A stretch of 64,000 nt of DNA from Gramella sp. Hel_I_59 (GCF_006714895.1 NZ_VFME01000001.1:2604001-2668000), one strand, 5' to 3'; shown: positions 48,634 through 57,955, counted from the stretch's first letter. A program made the numbers and translations. The notes: a model not told the origin generated them from the sequence alone.

Positions 48634-49666
48634 AGTCTGTATAGCTTAATTGAACGTCTTTTTTAAGATCTCGTTTTGTTTTCTTACCAATCAATTCATT
48701 ATAATTTTCAGCTGAAATCTCACCAGTGCCGGGTCGTTTAACCCAGATATTATCTTTTGTTAGAAATTCTCCCTCCTTAATCTCTTTTATAGTACATACT
48801 GTTGCAAAAGCAAAATCTATAGTTACCTTCTCTTCCCTGGCTGGTTCTTTCTTACCACCCCGCATCAATGCAATTTCTTTACTATCACTAATTAAATGCC
48901 GACATTCAAGCTCATTCATACTACATAAGATATCCGGACCTTTTCGATCTTTATGATCGGTAAAATGTCTTTCCAGGATAGATGCTCCAAGGCCAACAGC
49001 CGCTAAACAGGCATTATTATTAAGCGTATGATCAGACAATCCAAAGACCTTGTCGGGAAAAGATGAGTTTAATTGTTGCATTGCTCCAAGTCTAACTAGG
49101 TTAGGAGGCGTTGGGTATAGATTAGTGGTATGCAGCAAAGCCAGTGGTACTTTGTGAAGATCGAAAATAGCCACAGCTTTCTTTACGCTTTCTATAGTAT
49201 TCATACCTGTACTAAGTATGACAGGTTTTCCAAATTTTGCGATATGTTCTAGAAGTGGATAATTATTACATTCTCCACTTCCAATTTTAAAAGCGGGAAC
49301 ATCAAAGCCCTGCAACCTATTAGCAGCCGCTCTTGAGAAGGGAGTAGAAATAAAAATCATTCCTAAACCTTCTACATAATTTTTCAAGTCCAACTCATCA
49401 TCCTCATCTAAAGCGCAATTTGCCATTATTTCATAAATAGAAATATCTGCATTCCCTGGAATTACATTTTTGGCTTCTGAGCTCATTTCGTCTTCTACTA
49501 TATGAGTTTGGTGCTTTATCATTTCAGCTCCTGCTCGCTTAGCTGAGTCCACCATCTCTTTAGCAATACTTAAAGAACCTGAATGGTTTATTCCTATTTC
49601 AGCTATTACCAATGGTTCTTGATTTGGACCTATCTTTCTTCCTCCTATTTCAATTTCCGGTTGCAT
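48626..49666 (-). CDS. neuB: N-acetylneuraminate (or related nonulosonate) synthase
   Basis: It condenses phosphoenolpyruvate with ManNAc (or a diacetamido analogue) to form a nine-carbon acid. The 346 residues have the barrel motifs [43 protein letters not shown] and [10 protein letters not shown], then [12 protein letters not shown] with metal-binding residues. A C-terminal antifreeze-like SAF domain (~285-346) includes [20 protein letters not shown]. Substrate choice between Neu5Ac, legionaminic and pseudaminic acids cannot be settled; neuC nearby and the lack of pse/leg genes favour Neu5Ac. Confidence 0.92.
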   Translation of the reverse strand: MQPEIEIGGRKIGPNQEPLVIAEIGINHSGSLSIAKEMVDSAKRAGAEMIKHQTHIVEDEMSSEAKNVIPGNADISIYEIMANCALDEDDELDLKNYVEGLGMIFISTPFSRAAANRLQGFDVPAFKIGSGECNNYPLLEHIAKFGKPVILSTGMNTIESVKKAVAIFDLHKVPLALLHTTNLYPTPPNLVRLGAMQQLNSSFPDKVFGLSDHTLNNNACLAAVGLGASILERHFTDHKDRKGPDILCSMNELECRHLISDSKEIALMRGGKKEPAREEKVTIDFAFATVCTIKEIKEGEFLTKDNIWVKRPGTGEISAENYNELIGKKTKRDLKKDVQLSYTDFE

Positions 49667-49679
49667 GTAGTTCTAGTAA

Positions 49680-50321
49680 TTACTTTAAAATTTTTCGTAA
49701 TCTTCTTTTAATATAAGTTGCTATCCGCACTTGCCAATAAAATAATGTCATTTTCGAATCCGGATTTATAAAGATGATTCGCCCTCCGCCAATGAAAAAA
49801 TCTGGATTTCCATGAGAGTATGATTTGTTCTTTTCTAAGGTGATCACGTTAACATGTCTTGCCTTCGGAAATATTGACATTATAATATTAGCCTGGGGCG
49901 TTCTGTCTCCCTCAATAAATATGATCGATCTCTTTTTACAGTAGGATTTAATTAGTTGAAGGTTATCATCTATTCCGTCAATAATAATAAGGTCGAAAGA
50001 ATTATTTAGATCTAACTCTGATAATTTACTATGACGCTCTAATTTAGAATAGTACTGGATATTTTCTTTTAAGACATTATTACAGAATTCATTTTCTTCT
50101 GTACCTACATATTTTAAGTTCCAATTGCGTTGTTCAGAGAATTTTAGAACGGTATCTGCAATTGCACCTATACCAAGACCCAGCTCTAAAACTGAATTTA
50201 CATTAAATCTCTCAATCAATTTTATAATTATTGAGAGAGCAAAACCTGTAGCTATATATTCACTTCCATCCAGCTTACAGAATCGTTTGTAATTTTGTTC
50301 AACTGTATTTGTAGTGCTCAT
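49680..50321 (-). CDS. Putative methyltransferase-fold protein between neuA and neuB
   Basis: A 213-residue protein with a motif-I-like glycine loop, VNSVLELGLGIGAIADTVLK (about residues 35-54), the following acidic TEENEFCNNVL, and DLIIIDGIDD, which suggest a class I SAM fold. The remainder, including YSHGNPDFFIGGGRIIFINP, is not diagnostic, and the SAM acid at motif II is not certain. It is tightly packed (14 bases to neuB, 4-base overlap with neuA). It may modify the nonulosonate before activation, by inference. Confidence 0.6.
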   Translation of the reverse strand: MSTTNTVEQNYKRFCKLDGSEYIATGFALSIIIKLIERFNVNSVLELGLGIGAIADTVLKFSEQRNWNLKYVGTEENEFCNNVLKENIQYYSKLERHSKLSELDLNNSFDLIIIDGIDDNLQLIKSYCKKRSIIFIEGDRTPQANIIMSIFPKARHVNVITLEKNKSYSHGNPDFFIGGGRIIFINPDSKMTLFYWQVRIATYIKRRLRKILK

Positions 50322-51019
50322 TCATAATATTTTTTATAAAGAAAATCAGCAAAATCGAGATCTTCCTGAAGATCAATATCAACCTGCGCAAATGGATGTT
50401 CAACAACATAAGGAAAGCTTTTTTCTGAAATCAAATCTCCTTTTTTCACTGCATCTACTCTTGCAATATATAATAATCCATTTTCATAAAATAATGGCTC
50501 TAGATCCTGACTTCGCTGACCAGGCACATAATTGAAGGGTTTAAATATTCCGTTATCAATTTTACCAAATTTTTGATTATTAAGGCTTACTGTAAAAAGG
50601 CTGTCATGTTGCTCTTTCCTGAATATTTTAAAGCTGTTCTTTAATAGATCGCCTGGACGTAATGGGTTTGTTGGCTGTAACAAAATTATATTATCAAAAA
50701 GCTCATCAATACTCTCAAGAACATGAAGCAGTGCATCTGCAGTAGTGGCAGTATCTGTAGCTAAATCTTCAGGCCTATTAATCACCTCAACATCATACAG
50801 TAATGCTTTTTTCTTTATGTTCTCATCATCTGTAGACACTATAATTTTATCGATAATATCTCTATTCGCCAAAGCATACTTTATACTGTGTTCTAAGAGT
50901 GTATCAGGTCCAAGACAAAGTAAATTTTTACCTTTTAACCGCTTTGATTTTCCTCTTGCAGGAATAATAGCTAAGGTTTTTGTTTTCCTTTTCAAAATAT
51001 TGGTTTCTATTGAATTCAC
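50318..51019 (-). CDS. neuA: Acylneuraminate cytidylyltransferase (CMP-sialic acid synthetase)
   Basis: It activates the nonulosonic acid as a CMP sugar. The 233 residues have the P-loop-like LAIIPARGKSKRLKGKNLL (about residues 17-35), IVSTDDENIKKKA, RPEDLATDTATT and IILLQPTNPLR, then VDIDLQEDLDFADFLY at the end, all standard for the family. The start at MNSIETNILKRKTK keeps about 16 residues ahead of the core. It overlaps the neighbouring GT2 gene by 4 bases. Confidence 0.93.
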   Translation of the reverse strand: MNSIETNILKRKTKTLAIIPARGKSKRLKGKNLLCLGPDTLLEHSIKYALANRDIIDKIIVSTDDENIKKKALLYDVEVINRPEDLATDTATTADALLHVLESIDELFDNIILLQPTNPLRPGDLLKNSFKIFRKEQHDSLFTVSLNNQKFGKIDNGIFKPFNYVPGQRSQDLEPLFYENGLLYIARVDAVKKGDLISEKSFPYVVEHPFAQVDIDLQEDLDFADFLYKKYYE

Positions 51020-52098
51020 CTTAAATCTACTGTAAAATGAATAGACCTAAGATCATTACTTATAGCATATCGATAATTATGGTGACGATAATTAAAGACT
51101 ATTTTTTGTAAAATTAAATCGTTCACTTCTTTCATCGTAAGAAGTGGTTGGTTTTTCTTACCTATTATTTTTTTTATTTTCTTCTTCAGGCTAAAACTAC
51201 TGGTTTCGTCGGCTACTTTTACTGAAACCATTTTTCCTTCACAGGATGGCAGGAATTCATTTATAAAGTGAATTACGGATGCCGAGGAATTAATAATATC
51301 AAACTCTAAATCCGGTTCGTTTAGACTATCACGATCATCTTTTTTATATACTATACCCCAATTTTCCTGATTATATGGGATATGTTTTTTTTCTTCTTTA
51401 CAAAACAAAAAATGTTGTTGATTAATTCTCATAGCATTTTTCAGCCTCGGGTTAACAATGAGAATATCATCGTTTTTAAAAGGATATCTTGCATGCCACT
51501 GATGAAGAAATATAGTTCTTTCCTCTCTGTACCTATTATAACCGGCTAATTCAAGTCTTAAAAACAGATCTTCATCTTCAAGCCCGTAGAAATGATAAAA
51601 CTCATCAAACCCATGTATATTTTCAAGAGCTTTTTTGGGATATAGGCCAACTCCATTAACTTCACCAAAATGCCCTGGCTTTAGATCAGAAAAAGGAGTA
51701 TTTCGCATTTGATCTAACTCTAAGTTTTCAGGCAAATAACCATATTTAAAAAGAGTAAAGGAAGAAGGATCTGCTAATTTATCAAGGTATTTAATCGTTT
51801 CAGGATGAAAGATCAGATCTATATCAGCGGTGAGAATATAGTCAGTTTTTGCCCTTCTTATTCCAAAATTAAATGCTTTACTTTTATTCCAAAGTAATCC
51901 GGAATGCGCTACATAGTAGTAATCGGCAAATAAGTAATTTTCAAGTAGGATCTTTAATGGAAGAGAATATTCATCATCACTCCCATAATCGACAAAAATG
52001 ACTTTAAAATTATTTTTTGTCTGCTTCTTCAACGATTCCATTGCTAGTTGAATTCGATCCAGATCTCTGTTTCGGTAAGCAAAAAGAATAGTTATCAT
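51016..52098 (-). CDS. GT2 family glycosyltransferase with galactosyltransferase-like C-terminal domain
   Basis: A 360-residue protein. The N-terminal GT-A domain has ITILFAYRNRDLDRIQLAME and the metal site in YILTADIDLIFH (DxD). The middle holds FDEFYHFYGLEDEDLFLRLE, the Glyco_transf_7C-type motif seen in polypeptide GalNAc- and chondroitin-type transferases. The last ~90 residues are unassigned. It follows neuA in the transcript, with a 4-base overlap. Substrate unknown. Confidence 0.86.
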   Translation of the reverse strand: MITILFAYRNRDLDRIQLAMESLKKQTKNNFKVIFVDYGSDDEYSLPLKILLENYLFADYYYVAHSGLLWNKSKAFNFGIRRAKTDYILTADIDLIFHPETIKYLDKLADPSSFTLFKYGYLPENLELDQMRNTPFSDLKPGHFGEVNGVGLYPKKALENIHGFDEFYHFYGLEDEDLFLRLELAGYNRYREERTIFLHQWHARYPFKNDDILIVNPRLKNAMRINQQHFLFCKEEKKHIPYNQENWGIVYKKDDRDSLNEPDLEFDIINSSASVIHFINEFLPSCEGKMVSVKVADETSSFSLKKKIKKIIGKKNQPLLTMKEVNDLILQKIVFNYRHHNYRYAISNDLRSIHFTVDLR

Positions 52099-52110
52099 AT
52101 ATAATTTGTG

Positions 52111-53382
52111 TTAAACAGATAAATAGCCATCTTTATTAAATATACTTTTCATTGTCTTTTCCAGATTGTCTTTCGAAAGATAATAATTAAGATCTGGTCT
52201 ATTCAGTTCTAAATTATTCCCAGCAATTTTCCATTCTTCATAAAGTTCTGAAATTAGATCCGCTATAAGTTCTTCGTTATCAATTTCTGAACAATATTTA
52301 TATTCCTCACCCAGCAGACGTCGGGACTCACTTTTCTTGGGTCCCAGGTACAATATTGGATTATTCGCTTTTACACAATGTGGAAACTTACCTGGCAGAA
52401 ACGGACTTATCTCAGATTTTGCTTCAAGAATTACATTTATCGAAGCCTTTGACTGAATATTTTGAACAAGTTCAAATGACAATTTTCTATCACTTAAAAT
52501 TATCTGATCAATTCTATCTTCATTTTTTTTAAGATAATCAGAATAATAATTCGCGCCTCCTATCATTAATAACCTGGTATTAATTTTAGCCTCCGGATTA
52601 TTATCCAAAAATTTTTTAAACCCTGAAATCAAACCAAATGGTTCACGTCCCCGTATCAGATTTCCCGCGTGAACAATATTAAAACGATTAAAGTCTATGT
52701 ATCTTGGGACATCCATTTTAGGAATATCCAACTGATCCAACTGATGAGGTATTACCACTCCTTTTTTTTTAAAAGCTTCATATTTATCTCCCATCCATTC
52801 GAGTAGCAACTGTGATGGAAATACTGCCTTAAAACACCTATCAGCAACCTGCTTCATGAATTTTTCTTTTTGCCGGTACCCTGGCTCAAACCATGGATAT
52901 GGTGGCGGGTACCAATGCATAGGATAAGGGTCATGCATATAAGCCATCCATTTAGAATGCAATTCAGGCATTTTCAATACTGCATGATGAGGCCTAAAAC
53001 TTCCTCCCTTACTTAATGTAATTATAAGATCAGGATCCCATTTTTCAATTTTCTTTAATGACTTTACGATACTATTACGATCATTGAGCAATGTAAAAGA
53101 AAAACCAAACACGTTTTCAAGCGGCTTATACAGTTTTAGTTTTAATATATATCTCGCATATCGTTCCATCCTGCTTAACAGGAATAAAAGACTACTTCTG
53201 TTTTCTTTTATTGATACACATTCTATTTCATCAATCTGAATATTCTTTCTGGTATAATGATAAACTTTTAGTTGATATCCTAAACTATTCAGATTTCTTA
53301 TAAGCGCCACCCTTCCCTTGGTGCCACTACTATCTTCTACATCTAAAGACTCTGCTAATATTAAAATTTTCTCTCTTGTCAA
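52111..53382 (-). CDS. GT4-like glycosyltransferase
   Basis: A 423-residue GT-B-like protein with an N-terminal ILILAESLDVEDSSGTKGRV (Walker-like GTKGR as in several GT4 proteins), PDLIITLSKGGSFRPHHAVL and a proline/aromatic stretch (MHWYPPPYPWFEPGY). The C-terminal domain has NIVHAGNLIRGREPFGLISGF and SEISPFLPGKFPHCVKANNP. The C-terminal EAK-SEISPF region replaces the usual E-x7-E motif. It is the first gene of the left part of the locus, divergent from wecB. Confidence 0.75.
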   Translation of the reverse strand: MTREKILILAESLDVEDSSGTKGRVALIRNLNSLGYQLKVYHYTRKNIQIDEIECVSIKENRSSLLFLLSRMERYARYILKLKLYKPLENVFGFSFTLLNDRNSIVKSLKKIEKWDPDLIITLSKGGSFRPHHAVLKMPELHSKWMAYMHDPYPMHWYPPPYPWFEPGYRQKEKFMKQVADRCFKAVFPSQLLLEWMGDKYEAFKKKGVVIPHQLDQLDIPKMDVPRYIDFNRFNIVHAGNLIRGREPFGLISGFKKFLDNNPEAKINTRLLMIGGANYYSDYLKKNEDRIDQIILSDRKLSFELVQNIQSKASINVILEAKSEISPFLPGKFPHCVKANNPILYLGPKKSESRRLLGEEYKYCSEIDNEELIADLISELYEEWKIAGNNLELNRPDLNYYLSKDNLEKTMKSIFNKDGYLSV

Positions 53383-53505
53383 TGCTCTAAAAAAATGAAT
53401 GTTATTTAAAATTAAGAAATTTGAATTCTAATTAAGCTAGCTTCAATATTTGAGCTATAATAGGTGTATTTTCGGTCTTATTAAAAATTACCACATGATA
53501 TTTTT

Positions 53506-53513
53506 TAGATTTG
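53506..53513 (+). promoter_or_regulatory. Probable wecB -7 box
   Basis: TAGATTTG lies 10 bases before the wecB ATG and fits TAnnTTTG. Transcription would begin almost at the start codon, giving a nearly leaderless message. No good -33 box is visible at the usual distance. Confidence 0.45.
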
Positions 53514-53523
53514 TAGATCTACC

Positions 53524-54615
53524 ATGCCCAATATGATAATTGATCTAATTGCAGGAGCCCGACCTAATTTTGTGAAAATTGCATCGTTAATTCATGCCAT
53601 ACAACAAGATAATGCCTCAATTGAATTTAGATTGATCCATACCGGCCAACACTACGATAAAAATTTAAGTGAAAGTTTTTTTGATCAGTTACAAATACCA
53701 GATCCAGATAAAAACCTGGGGGTGGGAAGTGGTACACAGGCTCAACAAACAGCAAATATAATGATGAGGTATGAAGCTTTATTAAATGAAAATAAGCCGG
53801 ATCTTTGTGTAGTTGTTGGGGATGTGACCTCAAGTATGGCCTGTGCTATTTCCGCAAGCAAGCTGGGTGTGAAGGTCGCTCATGTGGAAGCTGGGATACG
53901 TTCAAACGATAAGTCTATGCCTGAAGAGATCAACCGGATTCTTATCGATAGCATTTCAGATTATTATTTTACTACCTCAAGAAATGCTTCCGGGCTATTG
54001 TTGAAACAGGGAGTATCCAAAGAAAATATTTTTTTCGTAGGAAACACCATGATCGATACCTTATTGAAGTTTCAACCCAAATTTAGAAAACCTATTATAT
54101 GGAAAGATATGGCTCTTTCCAAAAATGAGTATTTTGTATTAACCCTGCACAGACCTTCTAATGTAGATGATCCTGTAAAACTTAAGAAGTTATTAGAGCT
54201 TTTAAATGAGTGCGCCAGGAATCTTCCGGTTATATTCCCTGCTCACCCGAGAATTAAAAAATTTTTAAAGGAGCAAAACATCTGCTTAGACAATTTCAAA
54301 TTTACTGAACCTATTTCCTATTTAGAATTTAACTTTTTAGTAGCAAATGCTAAATGTGTGATTACCGACTCAGGAGGAATCACTGAAGAAACCACTGTAT
54401 TAAATATTCCTTGTATAACCATCAGAGAAAATACAGAAAGACCGGAAACAGTAGAAATAGGAACAAATGTAATAGTAGGAACAGAAGAGAAAAAAATTAG
54501 AAAGGCAATTTCTACAGTTTTCACTAATGATTGGAAAACAGGACAAATTCCGGAATTATGGGATGGCAAATCCGGCGAAAGAATTATAAAAATTCTAAAA
54601 GATTTTAATTTGTAA
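53524..54615 (+). CDS. wecB: UDP-N-acetylglucosamine 2-epimerase (non-hydrolysing)
   Basis: It interconverts UDP-GlcNAc and UDP-ManNAc. The 363 residues have IAGARPNFVKIASLIHAI, LIHTGQHYDKNLSESFFDQL, VVVGDVTSSMACAISA, VAHVEAGIRSNDKSMPEEIN, TLHRPSN, ITDSGGITEETTVLNIPC and RENTERPETVEIGTN, the complete set of the WecB/MnaA family. It is the only plus-strand gene between 30160 and 64000 and has its own -7 box. No wecC (UDP-ManNAc dehydrogenase) is in the window. Confidence 0.96.
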   Translation: MPNMIIDLIAGARPNFVKIASLIHAIQQDNASIEFRLIHTGQHYDKNLSESFFDQLQIPDPDKNLGVGSGTQAQQTANIMMRYEALLNENKPDLCVVVGDVTSSMACAISASKLGVKVAHVEAGIRSNDKSMPEEINRILIDSISDYYFTTSRNASGLLLKQGVSKENIFFVGNTMIDTLLKFQPKFRKPIIWKDMALSKNEYFVLTLHRPSNVDDPVKLKKLLELLNECARNLPVIFPAHPRIKKFLKEQNICLDNFKFTEPISYLEFNFLVANAKCVITDSGGITEETTVLNIPCITIRENTERPETVEIGTNVIVGTEEKKIRKAISTVFTNDWKTGQIPELWDGKSGERIIKILKDFNL

Positions 54616-54619
54616 ACCT

Positions 54620-55396
54620 TTACTCTTTCATCACAGCGAAAATTTCAATGTAACCAAGTTGTTCGCTTCTTAATATTTTCTTCAATTCTATTATTGATAA
54701 AAAATTATCATAAATGAATAAGCTCTCTGCGCTACAATTGCAAACATAGTTACCAGAAGATATTTCGTTAAGGTAACTAAGTATCCTTATTGTCTCATCG
54801 TAAAAATCAGGCAGGTTCGCTTCAAAACTGATAATAGGAACAGGCATCTTTAGACCTTGAATAACTTCTTCCTCATGGCCCTCAACATCTATTTTGATAT
54901 ATTTTGGAATTCCATAATTCTCAATAAAGTAGTCTAAAGTTCTTGTTTCAACTTTAGCTGTAGTAATTTCACCATTTGCTACACCACTATTTGAAGCTGT
55001 AGTTTTAATATGCTTTTCACTTAATGAATTATAGGCCTGATTAGTTTCGGTAATAAAAAAGTTTTTTAATCCTGGCTCACTGCTCAAAGCATATTGTAAT
55101 ACCTCTACGTTTGATCCTGCAAAACGTTTTGATAAAAAGTTGAATAGACGCTGAGAAGGTTCAAATGCAATTACCTTTTTCGATATTTTAGAGAAAAAAA
55201 AACTTTTTCTTCCCATATTCGCTCCTACATCAAATATCAAATGATTTTTTGAACTATGTTTTTTTAAAAGGAATTTGTAAAACATTAATTCCTGCTCATA
55301 TTTATCATATCCTGAAGGATCTAATAATCTGAAATATAGAGAACTATTTTTTATCCTTTTCCACAACAAAGATCTTTTGAAAAGTGATTTGATCAT
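54620..55396 (-). CDS. FkbM family methyltransferase
   Basis: A 258-residue protein with motif I HLIFDVGANMGRKSFFFS, VIAFEPSQRLFNFLSKRF and the FkbM diagnostic IPKYIKIDVEGHEEEVIQGL, then PIISFEANLP. It is a probable O-methyltransferase acting on the glycan. It is convergent with wecB (4-base gap, no terminator visible) and lies 23 bases downstream of a second FkbM-like gene. Confidence 0.86.
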   Translation of the reverse strand: MIKSLFKRSLLWKRIKNSSLYFRLLDPSGYDKYEQELMFYKFLLKKHSSKNHLIFDVGANMGRKSFFFSKISKKVIAFEPSQRLFNFLSKRFAGSNVEVLQYALSSEPGLKNFFITETNQAYNSLSEKHIKTTASNSGVANGEITTAKVETRTLDYFIENYGIPKYIKIDVEGHEEEVIQGLKMPVPIISFEANLPDFYDETIRILSYLNEISSGNYVCNCSAESLFIYDNFLSIIELKKILRSEQLGYIEIFAVMKE

Positions 55397-55419
55397 AGAA
55401 TAGTTTTTTTGATATTCTA

Positions 55420-56160
55420 TTATATTAGATTATTAACAAATTCCATATCCTTCTGTTGCATTACCTCTTTTTTTATACATAAATAATCTGAAGCAAATTT
55501 TAAAATATGGTAACGAGTGTCTACAAATTTAACCGAATCTATATTCTCAGCCTCTGAAAGATGTTTATGCTCAAAAAGAATAATGGTAGGATGATACTTA
55601 CCAATATCCAGCTGCTTCAAAATTTTCCAGTCATAGCCTTCCGTATCAATATGCAGAAGGTCCAGTTTTTCTATATTATTTTTCTTGAATAGCTCCTCTA
55701 AGCTTGTTCCTTTGATCTCAATTTCTTTAATATATGGCTCCAGCCTTCCTTCTAAATGATTTACAATATTTGATCTATTAAAAGATCCCAATTGATCATA
55801 CCAGAAAGGTAAGTCAGTAATATCCTCCTTCGCCTTAGAATCCACATAGTAAAATGTTTCTGTTTTTCCCTCGTTAATCGCCAACTTTTCAAAGCTGAAT
55901 CTATTTTCGTTTGGATAATTCTTTATTAATCTATCAAATAGATAAGGAACCGGCTCCACAAAGAGTACTTCCCATTTTTTCCTTTTTAATATCAACTTAT
56001 GCAGTGGATCACCTTTTGAGCCATCATTGGAACCTATCTGAATAATATTTCGACACTTCCTGTCAAGACATTTATTTATCCAAAAAGGAATTGAGTTAAT
56101 GGGTAATTTATTACGTAAGAATACTTTATCAAAATACTTTTGGAAGCTTAATGACATCAT
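55420..56160 (-). CDS. FkbM-like methyltransferase
   Basis: A 246-residue protein with RNIIQIGSNDGSKGDPLHKL (a motif-I variant with GSNDG), VLFVEPVPYLFDRLIKNY and LDLLHIDTEGYDWKILKQLD, the IDxEGxD form of the FkbM signature. It is more divergent than the other two FkbM proteins here. It overlaps the upstream zinc-ribbon methyltransferase gene by 4 bases. A glycan-methylating role is inferred from context. Confidence 0.82.
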   Translation of the reverse strand: MMSLSFQKYFDKVFLRNKLPINSIPFWINKCLDRKCRNIIQIGSNDGSKGDPLHKLILKRKKWEVLFVEPVPYLFDRLIKNYPNENRFSFEKLAINEGKTETFYYVDSKAKEDITDLPFWYDQLGSFNRSNIVNHLEGRLEPYIKEIEIKGTSLEELFKKNNIEKLDLLHIDTEGYDWKILKQLDIGKYHPTIILFEHKHLSEAENIDSVKFVDTRYHILKFASDYLCIKKEVMQQKDMEFVNNLI

Positions 56161-56963
56161 GTATTTTTTATAACTCTTATTAGATCTTCCTTTCTATTAA
56201 CACCATAATAAAATGAAACATCTTTACTGAATACACTTGTATGCTTAACAATATCCAGTGAAAACCCTTCGTTTTTCAGATCTTCAAAAAATTCAAACTC
56301 GCTGAAAATCCGATAGTGATCCTTCTCTCCATAAAAAAATAATCGTTGCTCTTCTGTATTTAAATTTTCATCCTCAAAATTAGAACTTAGTACTTTGGAA
56401 TATGGAGTTTGAAGTATAGCAACTCCGTTAGACGCCAAGACCCGGTATATTTCGTGCATAGCTCTTTTGTAATCTGGAATGTGTTCCAGCACATGATTAC
56501 AGATTATAAAATCAAATGAATTATCTGCATAAGATATATTGGTGGCATCTAGCATTTCAATTTTATCACTTTTTGGAACATAATCAGCCATCACATACTT
56601 CTTTGGTTTTAGGCCTTCAATTTTCTGATGTAAATTTTTCTCGGGAGCAAAATGTAAGATCCGGGAGTTTGATAATTTTTCCCACATATTCAATTTATCA
56701 AAATATAAAAAAAGATGTCTTTCTCTATCAAAAGAATAACAATACGGGCAACCAAAATTATCTCTGTCACTATCTACCAGGTCTAGCCTTTTCCGGAATT
56801 CGGGAATTCTTTTATTACCCCCATGATATTTTATAAATTCTTTAAAATTATTTCCGCAAATATTACACTTTCTTTTACCTCCTCTTTTATTTAAATAAGC
56901 ACTCACATTGTTATAAGGCCTTTTGAATAAACTTTTATAGATTTTTATAAGATGCCTGGTCAT
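56157..56963 (-). CDS. Methyltransferase with N-terminal four-cysteine zinc-ribbon-like region
   Basis: A 268-residue protein. Residues ~33-78 contain CNICGNNF and, about 36 residues later, FGCPYCYSF: two CxxC pairs that could bind zinc. A class I methyltransferase core follows, with ILHFAPEKNLHQKIE, MLDATNISYADNSFDFIICN, the HVLEHIPDYKRAMHEIYRVL helix and the final sheet. The HFAPE form of motif I is atypical, with no GxGxG. Such ribbon-plus-methyltransferase proteins occur in several surface-glycan loci. Substrate unknown. Confidence 0.8.
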   Translation of the reverse strand: MTRHLIKIYKSLFKRPYNNVSAYLNKRGGKRKCNICGNNFKEFIKYHGGNKRIPEFRKRLDLVDSDRDNFGCPYCYSFDRERHLFLYFDKLNMWEKLSNSRILHFAPEKNLHQKIEGLKPKKYVMADYVPKSDKIEMLDATNISYADNSFDFIICNHVLEHIPDYKRAMHEIYRVLASNGVAILQTPYSKVLSSNFEDENLNTEEQRLFFYGEKDHYRIFSEFEFFEDLKNEGFSLDIVKHTSVFSKDVSFYYGVNRKEDLIRVIKNT

Positions 56964-56976
56964 TGACTATTAACGG

Positions 56977-57951
56977 TTAAAGATTGTGTATTAATTTATT
57001 TTTCAGCTTCAACAATTTATCCTTAAAAATAAAAACAGGTCTTAATATTGGGTAGAACTTATAACCTAATATATATTTTGCCCTAATAAGGAAACCTGAA
57101 TTTGACTGGTTTAATACAAAATTTAAAAGCTCATATTCCTTTAAGAAGAAACTAAGTCGAATAAAGTATTTATTTAAATTCTCTGTAAGTAATCCCTTTA
57201 GCTTTAGGTTTTTTATTATCAATCTTGACGCATTTACCTTTGAATCTAAACGTAACTTATCATTGTTATAAAATTCTCCGGTATTTGATTCAGGATGTTT
57301 TCGGTTATAATATAAGATCTTATTAATAGACACTCCTTCATAGCCTGCAGATACTATCCGGGAATATAACTCCCATTCTTCGGCATATTGTAATTGTTCA
57401 TTAAATCTTTCGAACTCAAAACACTTTTTATCCCACATTACGGTACATGACGCAAATGGAATTTCTCCGGTGATTATTTCTTCAAGTTCATTTTTGCATA
57501 TCCCTTTTACTGTATAGTCCTTTTGAATATCATTAATAGAGATCACCGGATTTTCATTGAAGAAGGGCCTTTTATCATATCTACAGAAAGCCTTATTTTC
57601 AGAGTTTAAGATCTCTACATTAACTTCCAGATTACGGGGATGAACGATATCATCATCATCAAAAAAAACAATATAACAACCTGAAGCTATATCCAATCCA
57701 TAATTACGGCAACCGGGTAGCCCTTTAGCATGGCCCCCATTTCTTTTAAAATATTTAAACCTGTTATCTGTTTCCAGAATAGGTTTTAAAACTTGCAAAG
57801 TCCCATCAGTTCCTCCATCGTCAATGACCAGGCATTCCCAATTAGAATAGGTCTGTTCCCTTATAGACGATAAAGCATCCATGATCAAATGGGCACGATT
57901 AAACGTGGCCATTATGATCGAAACTTTAGGTTCTAAACCTTTACTTTCCAT
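56977..57951 (-). CDS. GT2 family glycosyltransferase
   Basis: A 324-residue GT-A protein with KVSIIMATFNRAHLIMDALS, SNWECLVIDDGGTDGT, CRNYGLDIASGCYIVFFDDD (metal-binding DDD) and a QYAEEWELYSRIVSAGYEGV acid block. The tail is basic and hydrophobic (~265-324), suggesting membrane association. The EQTYSNWECLV block is shared with GT2 genes at 59870 and 62549, a sign of duplication. It overlaps none of its neighbours and lies 4 bases from the next gene. Confidence 0.9.
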   Translation of the reverse strand: MESKGLEPKVSIIMATFNRAHLIMDALSSIREQTYSNWECLVIDDGGTDGTLQVLKPILETDNRFKYFKRNGGHAKGLPGCRNYGLDIASGCYIVFFDDDDIVHPRNLEVNVEILNSENKAFCRYDKRPFFNENPVISINDIQKDYTVKGICKNELEEIITGEIPFASCTVMWDKKCFEFERFNEQLQYAEEWELYSRIVSAGYEGVSINKILYYNRKHPESNTGEFYNNDKLRLDSKVNASRLIIKNLKLKGLLTENLNKYFIRLSFFLKEYELLNFVLNQSNSGFLIRAKYILGYKFYPILRPVFIFKDKLLKLKNKLIHNL

Positions 57952-57955
57952 AGAA

